This document shows, piece after piece, positions 14,001-26,000 of a stretch of 64,000 nt of DNA. Below the pieces are notes generated by a model, which was not told where the DNA came from, did no database searches, and saw only the letters and a list, made by a program, of their open reading frames with translations. The position numbers and the translations under genes were made by a program. This DNA comes from Paraphysomonas bandaiensis. Its lineage: Eukaryota > Chrysophyceae. Positions within the stretch are counted from its first letter, which is position 1; every line of letters begins with the position of its first letter. Location: NCBI GenBank assembly GCA_965644295.1, contig CBFFRP010000532.1, positions 54,224 to 118,223 on the forward strand, written 5' to 3'.

Positions 14001-17000
14001 CGCCCGACAAGTCAGCCTACGGGACAGCCAAGTGGCCAACCAACGGGCGAGCCTACTGGAGTACCAACTTGTCAACCAACGGGTTTACCAACAAGCTGGC
14101 CGACTAGCCAACCTACGGGTGAGCCAACTTCTATACCAACAGGACAACCTACAGGAGAGCCCACAAGTCAACCAACAGGTCAACCGACGGGGTTTCCAAC
14201 TGGACAGCCAACTGGTCTGCCATCAGGGTTTCCTACATCTCTACCATCTGGTGAGCCCACAACTGAGCCGACAGGTGAACCCACAGGTCGCCCGAGTGGA
14301 GAACCATCAGGAGAGCCAAGTGGCCAGCCTACATGTGTACCAAGCGGTGAGCCTAGTGGTCAGCCTAGTGGACTACCTAGCAGTAGACCCAGTAGTGTTC
14401 CTTCTGGTCAACCAACGGGTCTGCCTACTTGCGTACCTAGTGGTCAGCCTAGTGGTCAACCCAGTGGCCAGCCGACTGGATTGCCGAGTGGACAGCCCAC
14501 ATGTCGACCCACTGGAGAGCCTACATCTGAACCTACATCTCAACCAACTGGCCAACCGACGGGGTTTCCAACTGGACAGCCAACTGGTCAGCCATCAGGG
14601 TTTCCTTCATCTTTACCATCTGGTGAGCCCACAACTGAGCCGACAGGTGAACCCACAGGTCGCCCGAGTGGAGAGCCATCAGGAGAGCCAAGTGGCCAGC
14701 CTACATGTGTACCAAGCGGTGAGCCTAGTGGTCAGCCTAGTGGACTACCTAGCAGTAGACCTAGTGGTGAGCCAACGTGTGTGCCTTCAACTATACCAAC
14801 GGGGCAACCAACATCATATCCAAGTGGTGAACCTACTAGTCAGCCCTCCGGACAGCCTACTGGTGAACCATCGTCTCATCCAACTTATGAGTATCCACTT
14901 TCTCTTGAGCTTTTTGGAGGAGGAAGTAACTCGGTGCCTGTGGTATGGTCTCCTGATAGTCTCGGTTGGTCCAATTCATCCTATCCTCTGTACTTGACAG
15001 TGGACGTAATTCCCACGAATTACAATTCCAAGGCCACACAGTGGGCAACTATCAAGGTTAATGGAGATGTAGTTATGCAGTTTTGTACACCTGTTATGGA
15101 ATGTGAAACGACGTATTTCAATTGTTTTTATGATATGGATATCTCTGACTACATATCTGAGCCATTGGGAGGGAGTTTAACTATTGAGGTATCGAGCACC
15201 GGTGTAGGTAGTGGTCCATGTGACTACATGGGTTATCCATTGTACACTCACTTGCAGCTGCGAGGAGCATTGCCCACAAGTCAACCTACGAGTGAGCCAT
15301 CTGGTGAGCCTAGTGGACAGCCGACCGGGCATCCGACAGGCGCACCAACGGGTCAACCGACTGGTGAACCCACAAGTATACCTTCCTGTATGCCATCTGG
15401 GGAGCCGACATCGTGTCCGTCGGGGCAGCCATCGGGTCAGCCTACATCTGAGCCTAGCAGTGGTCCAAGTAGCTGTCCAACGGGTATACCATCCGCATTA
15501 CCATCTAGCAGTCCAAGTGGTAACCCAACAGCACAGCCAAGTAGTCCACCAAGTAGTCAGCCCAGTGGTGAACCCTCTTCACAGCCAACTAGTTATCCAA
15601 CCAGTGAGCCTAGTTCCGATCCGACAAGTTATCCTAGTGGACATCCAACAGGTCAACCGACAGTTCAACCAACAGGCCAACCTACAGGCCAACCTACAAG
15701 TGAGCCAACTAGCCAGCCAACAGGGCGCCCGACAAGTCAGCCTACGGGACAGCCAAGTGGCCAACCAACGGGCGAGCCTACTGGAGTACCAACTTATCAA
15801 CCAGTAGGAACGCCCACAAGCTGGCCGACTAGCCAACCTACGGGTGAGCCAACTTCTATACCAACAGGACAACCTACAGGAGAGCCCACAAGTCAACCAA
15901 CAGGTCAACCGACGGGGTTTCCAACTGGACAGCCAACTGGTCTGCCATCAGGGTTTCCTACATCTCTACCATCTGGTGAGCCCACAACTGAGCCGACAGG
16001 TGAACCCACAGGTCGCCCGAGTGGAGAACCATCAGGAGAGCCAAGTGGCCAGCCTACATGTGTACCAAGCGGTGAGCCTAGTGGTCAGCCTAGTGGACTA
16101 CCTAGCAGTAGACCTAGTGGTGAGCCAACGAGTGTGCCTTCAATTATACCAACGGGGCAACCAACATCCTATCCAAGTGGTGAACCGTCTCCACAGCCAA
16201 CTAGTTATCCAACCAGTGAGCCTAGTTCCGATCCGACAAGTTATCCCAGTGGATATCCAACGGGTCTACCAACAGGTCAACCAACAGGCCAACCTACAGG
16301 CCAACCTACAAGTGAGCCAACAAGCCAGCCAACGCGGCGTCCGACAAGTCAGCCTACGGGACAGCCAAGTGGCCAACCAACGGGCGAGCCTACTGGAGTA
16401 CCAACTTGTCAACCAACGGGTTTACCAACAAGCTGGCCGACTAGCCAACCGACGGGGTTTCCAACTGGACAGCCAACTGGTCTGCCATCAGGGTTTCCTA
16501 CATCTCTACCATCTGGTGAGCCCACCACTGAGCCGACAGGTGAACCCACAGGTCGCCCGAGTGGAGAACCATCAGGAGAGCCAAGTGGCCAGCCTACATG
16601 TGTACCAAGCGGTGAGCCTAGTGGTCAGCCTAGTGGACTACCTAGCAGTAGACCCAGTAGTGTTCCTTCTGGTCAACCAACGGGTCTGCCTACTTGCGTA
16701 CCTAGTGGTCAGCCTAGTGGTCAACCCAGTGGCCAGCCGACTGGATTGCCGAGTGGACAACCAACTTCTATACCTACGTTACAACCTACAGGTGAACCCA
16801 CAAGTCAACCAACTGGTCAACCGACGGGGTTACCAACTGGACAGCCGACTGGTCAGCCATCAGGGTTTCCTTCATCTCTTCCTTCTGGTGAGCCCACAAC
16901 TGAGCCGACAGGTGGACCCACAGGTCGCCCGAGTGGAGAACCATCAGGAGAGCCAAGTGGCCAGCCTACATGTGTACCAAGCGGTGAGCCTAGTGGTCAG

Positions 17001-20000
17001 CCTAGTGGACTACCTAGCAGTAGACCTAGTGGTGAGCCAACGAGTGTGCCTTCAACTATACCAACGGGGCAACCAACATCCTATCCAAGTGGTGAACCTA
17101 CAAGTCAGCCCTCCGGGCAGCCAACACTGGAGCCAACTGGTTTGCCGACTAGACAACCGACGAGTCATCCCTCCGGACAGCCTACTGGTGAACCATCGTC
17201 TCATCCAACTTATGAGTATCCACTTTCTCTTGAGCTTTTTGGAGGAGGAAGTAACTCGGTGCCTGTGGTATGGTCTCCTGATAGTCTCGGTTGGTCCAAT
17301 TCATCCTATCCTCTGTACTTGACAGTGGACGTAATTCCCACGAATTACAATTCCAAGGCCACACAGTGGGCAACTATCAAGGTTAATGGAGATGTAGTTA
17401 TGCAGTTTTGTACACCTGTTATGGAATGTGAAACGACGTATTTCAATTGTTTTTATGATATGGATATCTCTGACTACATATCTGAGCCATTGGGAGGGAG
17501 TTTAACTATTGAGGTATCGAGCACCGGTGTAGGTAGTGGTCCATGTGACTACATGGGTTATCCATTGTACACTCACTTGCAGCTGCGAGGAGCATTGCCC
17601 ACAAGTCAACCTACGAGTGAGCCATCTGGTGAGCCTAGTGGACAGCCGACTGGGCATCCGACAGGCGCACCAACGGGTCAACCGACTGGTGAACCCACAA
17701 GTATACCTTCCTGTATGCCATCTGGGGAGCCGACATCGTGTCCGTCGGGGCAGCCATCGGGTCAGCCTACATCTGAGCCTAGCAGTGGTCCAAGTAGCTG
17801 TCCAACGGGTATACCATCCGCATTACCATCTAGCAGTCCAAGTGGTAACCCAACAGCACAGCCAAGTAGTCAGCCAAGTAGTCAGCCCAGTGGTGAACCC
17901 TCTTCACAGCCAACTAGTTATCCAACCAGTGAGCCTAGTTCCGATCCGACAAGTTATCCTAGTGGACATCCAACAGGTCAACCGACAGGTCAACCAACAG
18001 GCCAACCTACAGGCCAACCTACAAGTGAGCCAACTAGCCAGCCAACAGGGCGTCCGACAAGTCAGCCTACGGGACAGCCAAGTGGCCAACCAACGGGCGA
18101 GCCTACTGGAGTACCAACTTGTCAACCAACGGGTTTACCAACAAGCTGGCCGACTAGCCAACCTACGGGTGAGCCAACTTCTATACCAACAGGACAACCT
18201 ACAGGAGAGCCCACAAGTCAACCAACAGGTCAACCGACGGGGTTTCCAACTGGACAGCCGACTGGTCTACCATCAGGGTTTCCTACATCTCTACCATCTG
18301 GTGAGCCCACCACTGAGCCGACAGGTGAACCCACAGGTCTTCCGAGTGGAGAACCATCAGGAGAGCCAAGTGGCCAGCCTACATGTGTACCAAGCGGTGA
18401 GCCTAGTGGTCAGCCTAGTGGACTACCTAGCAGTAGACCCAGTGGTGAGCCAACGAGTGTGCCTTCAACTATACCAACGGGGCAACCAACATCCTATCCA
18501 AGTGGTGAACCTACAAGTCAGCCCTCCGGACAGCCTACTGGTGAACCATCGTCTCATCCAACTTATGAGTATCCACTTTCTCTTGAGCTTTTCGGAGGAG
18601 GAAGTAACTCGGTGCCTGTGGTATGGTCTCCTGATAGTCTCGGTTGGTCCAATTCATCCTATCCTCTGTACTTGACAGTGGACGTAATTCCCACGAATTA
18701 CAATTCCAAGGCCACACAGTGGGCAACTATCAAGGTTAATGGAGATGTAGTTATGCAGTTTTGTACACCTGTTATGGAATGTGAAACGACGTATTTCAAT
18801 TGTTTTTATGATATGGATATCTCTGACTACATATCTGAGCCATTGGGAGGGAGTTTAACTATTGAGGTATCGAGCACCGGTGTAGGTAGTGGTCCATGTG
18901 ACTACATGGGTTATCCATTGTACACTCACTTGCAGCTGCGAGGAGCATTGCCCACAAGTCAACCTACGAGTGAGCCATCTGGTGAGCCTAGTGGACAGCC
19001 GACTGGGCATCCGACAGGCGCACCAACGGGTCAACCGACTGGTAAACCCACAAGTATACCTTCCTGTATGCCATCTGGGGAGCCGACATCGTGTCCGTCG
19101 GGGCAGCCATCGGGTCAGCCTACATCTGAGCCTAGCAGTGGTCCAAGTAGCTGTCCAACGGGTATACCATCCGCATTACCATCTAGCAGTCCAAGTGGTA
19201 ACCCAACAGCACAGCCAAGTAGTCCACCAAGTAGTCAGCCCAGTGGTGAACCCTCTTCACAGCCAACTAGTTATCCAACCAGTGAGCCTAGTTCCGATCC
19301 GACAAGTTATCCTAGTGGACATCCAACAGGTCAACCGACAGGTCAACCAACAGGCCAACCTACAGGCCAACCTACAAGTGAGCCAACTAGCCAGCCAACA
19401 GGGCGTCCGACAAGTCAGCCTACGGGACAGCCAAGTGGCCAACCAACGGGCGAGCCTACTGGAGTACCAACTTGTCAACCAACGGGTTTACCAACAAGCT
19501 GGCCGACTAGCCAACCTACGGGTGAGCCAACTTCTATACCAACAGGACAACCTACAGGAGAGCCCACAAGTCAACCAACAGGTCAACCGACGGGGTTTCC
19601 AACTGGACAGCCAACTGGTCTACCATCAGGGTTTCCTACATCTCTACCATCTGGTGAGCCCACAACTGAGCCGACAGGTGAACCCACAGGTCTTCCGAGT
19701 GGAGAACCATCAGGAGAGCCAAGTGGCCAGCCTACATGTGTACCAAGCGGTGAGCCTAGTGGTCAGCCTAGTGGACTACCTAGCAGTAGACCTAGTGGTG
19801 AGCCAACGAGTGTGCCTTCAACTATACCAACGGGGCAACCAACATCCTATCCAAGTGGTGAACCTACAAGTCAACCCTCCGGACAGCCTACTGGTGAACC
19901 ATCGTCTCATCCAACTTATGAGTATCCACTTTCTCTTGAGCTTTTCGGAGGAGGAAGTAACTCGGTGCCTGTGGTATGGTCTCTTGATAGTCTCGGTTGG

Positions 20001-23000
20001 TCCAACTCATCCTATCCTCTGTACTTGACAGTAGATGTTTTCCCTACCAGCTATGCCTTGAAAGCGAGATCGTGGGCAACTATCAAGGTTAATGGAGATG
20101 TAGTTATGCAGTATTGTACTCCGGCTCAAGAATGCGGTTCGACGTATTTCAATTGTTTTTATGATATGGATATCTCTGACTACATATCTGAGCCATTGGG
20201 AGGGAGTTTAACTATTGAGGTATCGAGCACCGGTGTAGGTAGTGGTCCATGTGACTACATGGGTTATCCATTGTACACTCACTTGCAGCTGCGAGGAGCA
20301 TTGCCCACAAGTCAACCTACGAGTGAGCCATCTGGTGAGCCTAGTGGACAGCCGACTGGGCATCCGACAGGCGCACCAACGGGTCAACCGACTGGTGAAC
20401 CCACAAGTATTCCATCTTGCATTCCTAGTGTTTTCCCAACTTCAATCCCTTCTTGTGGGCCTAGTTTTCAGCCTACTAGTATTCCGTCCTGTGTACCTAC
20501 CTTGCAGCCAACAGGAAATCCAACTTGTTCCCCAAGTGAACAGCCAACATCTCAACCGTCTGAAATTCCTACACTTGTTCCCAGCAGTGTACCTAGTAGT
20601 TTGCCATCCACACTACCCTCCAGCGGACCCTCATCCTGTCCCAGTTCTATACCAAGTTCACAGCCCTCTGGTCAGCCAACATGGCTACCATCATCGACTC
20701 CTTCTGTCGTTCCGTCTGTGCAACCCACATCAGAGCCAAGTGAATATCCGAGTAGCCAGCCAACCAGTCAACCATCTGGGTTGCCCACATGTGCACCCAC
20801 TGTGTTGCCAACTAACCTTCCATCTAGCCAACCGACAAGTCAGCCCAGTGGAGACCCAACAGGGCAACCGACTAGTGTACCGACGAATAAACCAAGCGGC
20901 CAACCGACTTATATCCCAAGTAGCGTACCGTCTGGTCTACCTTCAAGTGGACCGTCTGGTCAACCAACTTGTCACCCGACGTGTTCTCCAAGTGGTGAGC
21001 CTTCTGCTCTACCTACTTGCCGACCTAGTCAGCAGCCAACTGCTGAGCCCACTGGCCAGCCGACAGCTCTGCCGTCTGCGCAACCATCTGGAGTACCAAC
21101 AGTTGGACCCACATACGAGCCATCTGAACAACCATCAAGTGTCCCCTCTGGACTGCCAACCAACCAGCCGTCAGGGCTACCTACGATAGTGCCATCCTCT
21201 TCACCATCGACTATGCCTACCGAAGAGCCCACTGGGAAACCCACTCAGCAACCGACCGGTCAGCCAACTGGATGGCCAACTGAACAGCCCACAAGTCAGC
21301 CTACAACAGAACCTACATGCAAACCTACCAGTCAACCTACTTTACAGCCATCTAGCCAGCCTTCGAGCTTACCAACTACTGAGCCAAGTAGCATACCCAC
21401 TAACCAACCCACTTGTACACCAACTACTACACCCACAAGTATACCATCCGAGACGCCGACATGTCAGCCATCGAGTGTGCCTTCAACTATACCAACGGGG
21501 CAACCAACATCCTATCCAAGTGGTGAACCTACAAGTCATCCCTCCGGACAGCCTACTGGTGAACCATCGTCTTATCCAACTTATGAGTATCCACTTTCTC
21601 TTGAGCTTTTTGGAGGAGGAAGTAACTCGGTGCCTGTGGTATGGTCTCCTGATAGTCTCGGTTGGTCCAACTCATCCTATCCTCTGTACTTGACAGTGGA
21701 CGTAATTCCCACGAATTACAATTCCAAGGCCACACAGTGGGCAACTATCAAGGTTAATGGAGATGTAGTTATGCAGTTTTGTACACCTGTTATGGAATGT
21801 GAAACGACGTATTTCAATTGTTTTTATGATATGGATATCTCTGACTACATATCTGAGCCATTGGGAGGGAGTTTAACTATTGAGGTATCGAGCACCGGTG
21901 TAGGTAGTGGTCCATGTGACTACATGGGTTATCCATTGTACACTCACTTGCAGCTGCGAGGAGCATTGCCCACAAGTCAACCTACGAGTGAGCCATCTGG
22001 TGAGCCTAGTGGACAGCCGACCGGGCATCCGACAGGCGCACCAACGGGTCAACCGACTGGTGAACCCACAAGTATACCTTCCTGTATGCCATCTGGGGAG
22101 CCGACATCGTGTCCGTCGGGGCAGCCATCGGGTCAGCCTACATCTTTTCCTAGTGTTTTGCCTTCATCTATTCCTAGTACCCCTCCTTCTGCTCAGCCGA
22201 GTGGATATCCTACCTGTGTACCTAGTGCTTGTCCATCTAGATATCCTAGTGTTCAGCCATCAGGTGTACCTTCTTGTGGGCCAACTGGATGGCCTACTAG
22301 TCGACCTTCAGGCGTGCCTTCGGGAAACCCAACGAGCCTTCCAAGCGGGTTACCCAGCGCCTTACCGAGTGTACCTCCGACTGGCTTTCCAAGTTGTCTA
22401 CCCACAGGTGTGCCAACTGTCATGCCAACTGGTCAACCGACAGGTGTACCTAGCTGCGAGCCTACTGGACATCCCAGCAGTGGGCCTTCTGGTGTGCCAA
22501 CTGTCATACCAAGCTGTATTCCTACTTCTTTGCCAAGTGGTGAGCCCTCAGGTCAGCCGTCTGGCCAGCCCAGTAGTCATCCAACAAGCCATCCAAGTGG
22601 TCTGCCATCAGGTCAACCTAGTTGCTTCCCCAGTAGCCAGCCCACAGGACAGCCGTCAAGTCAACCTTCTAGCTATCCAACAGGACAGCCTTCTGGAATT
22701 CCGACAGGCGAACCTACCGGCGAACCTTCTGTTCAGCCATCAGGTCAACCAACCGTTGAACCTACCTCTCAGCCCACAGGACTACCGACCGGTACACCCA
22801 CTGGGCAACCGACTTACCAACCGACGGGGCAGCCAACTAGTCAGCCAACAGCTGTGCCATCAGGGGAGCCCACTGGCCAGCCCAGCGGCGTGCCGACAGG
22901 TGAGCCAAGCACCCAACCAACTGGAATGCCTAGTGGATCTCCGAGTAGTCAGCCATCTAGTCAGCCTACGAGGCAACCATCTGGGAAGCCCAGTACACAA

Positions 23001-26000
23001 CCCACCAGCATTCCGTCCAGTCAACCAACAAGTGAACCTTCTGGATTGCCAACTTCACATCCAACATACGAATTTCCCCATGGTATTCAATTTTCGGGGG
23101 GAGGAAGCGACTCATCTCCTGTGGTGTGGAGGGTAGATGGCTTGTCATATGTTGACAATGTGGACCCTTGGTTTCTCTCTGTCGATGTTTTCCCCACAAA
23201 TTACGCTATAACAGCTAATCAATATGTGACAATAAAGGTCAATGATGTGATTGTGGAGCCCCACTGCACACCGGGCGAAGCATGTGGCAATAGTTGGTAT
23301 CATTGTATTATTGAGTTGGATGTTGCAGAACATATTGAGCAACCACTCGGTGGATCACTAACGATTGAAGTCTCCAGTACTGGTGTCAACTCCGGGCCGT
23401 GTGATCACAATGGGTACCCTTTGTTTGTTAATATGTTTCTACGTGAGGCACTACCAACTGGCCAGCCAACTGGGGAGCCGTCTGGTGTACCTACTAACCA
23501 GCCTACTTGCGTCCCAACGAGTCTGCCATCTGGAGAGCCCTCGGGCCAACCTTCTTCTCAGCCTACAGGTGAACCAACTGGTCTGCCATCTATGCAACCT
23601 ACGAGCCTGCCAACTGGCCAACCCTCTGGCCAACCTACTGGAGCACCAACAGGGCAGCCCACAAGTCTACCATCGTCCCTACCAACAAGCAACCCCACTG
23701 GTGAACCAACATCTCAACCAACTGCATGCCCAACAGCTCGACCGAGTGGATTGCCTACAAATCAACCCTCTGGGTATCCCACTGAACAGCCGTCTGGTCA
23801 GCCAAGTGGAGGGCCTACTTTTCAACCAACTGGGCTACCAACTTGTCTACCGTCAGGGCAACCTTCTTGCCAACCAAGCCGACTTCCGTCAAGTCAGCCT
23901 TCAAAATATCCGACAATTGAGCCTTCCGGATCACCGACGGGACAGCCAACTATTGATCCCACTGCGATTCCTACAGGTCATCCATATAGTCAACCCACTT
24001 GTGAACCAACGGGAGAACCAACTGGAATCCCTTCATGTCAGCCAACTGGATATCCCACCGAAAAGCCTACTGGGGTACCTACTGGCCAACCATCTGGTCT
24101 ACCAACATGTACACCTTCTGGAAATCCTACTTGCCTTCCAACCGTCCTGCCAACTGGGCATCCCTCTGGCGAGCCTTCTTTACAACCAACATCCCTACCA
24201 TCTAGATTACCAAGTGGTCAACCGACGGCACAACCTACTGGCGAACCCACAGGTCAGCCAACTTGTCGACCTTCCGGAAAACCAACACGTCAACCCAGTA
24301 GCCAGCCGACTTCACTACCGTCGAGTGTACCAACAAGCCCAACGAGTATACCGTCTAGTCTTCCTACCACATTTTTTGAAATTATTAATGTCGTAACTAT
24401 TCAAGGTACTCAGGATATCTTCGGTGTTCCGGTTTTTATGTTTGACGATGCAGCACAGTCTGCACTTAAATCAATGATCGCCAATTCTATGTCCGGTAAT
24501 ATTATCGAAGATAATGACGTTGAGATTATATCTATAACTGCGGTGTCAACTTCATCGCAAATTCAGCGGAGCATTGACGTGATATCATTTGATTTGAAGG
24601 ATCCGCCCCGAGTGCCGAGAAATTTAAGGAGTGACGATGCTCATCGATACTTGGCGTTTATTAATACCGTAACCAGGGTACGTTATTCAGCAAAAGCAAC
24701 GATGCCGAGAGATCAATACCCAAGTGCATCAAGCTTTGCTGACGCGATGAAGCAAGGACTGAATACGACATTTACGCGGAAATCATCCGGAGCTGAATTC
24801 ATAGAACTTGCAATACAATATGGGAGTAGTTTTTTCAACGAGACTACGGAATCATCATTCATGGTTCCCGCATTTGACGATGGTTTTGAAGTTGATGAAG
24901 TCAAAACAGCAGTTCCAACATTTGCTCCAACCCCAGTAAATAATCCGTTGACGGTGCTGGAGTCGGCACATGTATTTGCTGAGGTATATTGGTATTACTA
25001 TACACCAGGAATTATTTTGCTTTTGCTACTGCTGTGTTGCGCGTGCAGAAGATGGAATGCGAATTATATCGTCAAAAATTCGGAATCACATAGTATGAAC
25101 TTTGGTTTTGATGATGTCGAACAACCGACAGGTACGAATACTGATGGGATTCGTGTAGGTTTTCCTGCGAATAAACCGTGTATTTGTGATTGGAATTTCG
25201 ATGAAAGTGACTCTGATGAACCTCGTGGTAGAGTATTAGTTCCGGCCCCTGTAATGCGACGGCTGGACACAGGTAGAGAAGGGTATGCTGCACGAGTTGC
25301 CCGCAGGAGGGAGTTATTAAAGTCACAGAGTACATTGCTCGGAGACGAGACTACTATTATTGATGACAGTCCTCGAGGAGCGAGCGAATCTAAGTCATTT
25401 GACGATGACGACTCTTCGCTGTCTCCTGACCGTGAAGTGCCAACTCTGTATCCCCTTCGAGACCTTGCTGGTGAGCTCTTCAACAAGGAAGCCAGCAACA
25501 ATGGCGTGCTCTTGGATACAACTGAACAATCTGATCACTCCACGAAGTTGTCAAATTCCACGAATGGCGAACCCCAGGGAAGTGAATCTGCGTCACGGCT
25601 GCGTACAAGACCGGGCTGGTTCAATTCGGCCCACACCCGTAGTCAAGCTTCAGATACTCCTGAGGGTTCGATTCGGACAATGAGTGGTAATATGAGTCAG
25701 CGTAGTCTCCGCTCTACATCAAAATCTCCTGCTGAAAAAATTTATGATTCACGGCTGAAGTCACCGTTCTATGTGAGCAGGCTACGTAGCCGGTCTAACA
25801 TATACAAAAAGGAATCGAGCTATTCGTCCGATGAGGATAGTGAAAAAGAGAAGTCTATTCGAAAGGTGCATAACCACCGTTCCCCTGAATTAAAAAAACC
25901 GGTTACCCACGGCGACAGTATATCATCATCAGTGCCGTCAGCAACCGTTCCTATTCGTCCTGTCGGTATGAAGACATCTAACATTTCTGAAGACAGGGCG

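Noticed and set aside
9292-23136. Repeated plus-strand open frames in the +1 frame over each module
   Set aside because: Each is a shadow of the real Pro-[Thr/Ser]-x-x frame. They break at the globular-domain segments, whereas the real frame is open across all of them.
2571-24366. CRISPR-like or satellite array interpretation of the 12-bp repeats
   Set aside because: The repeats are directly adjacent without unique spacers, stay in one reading frame throughout, and are interrupted by in-frame globular domains. This is a protein-coding array.
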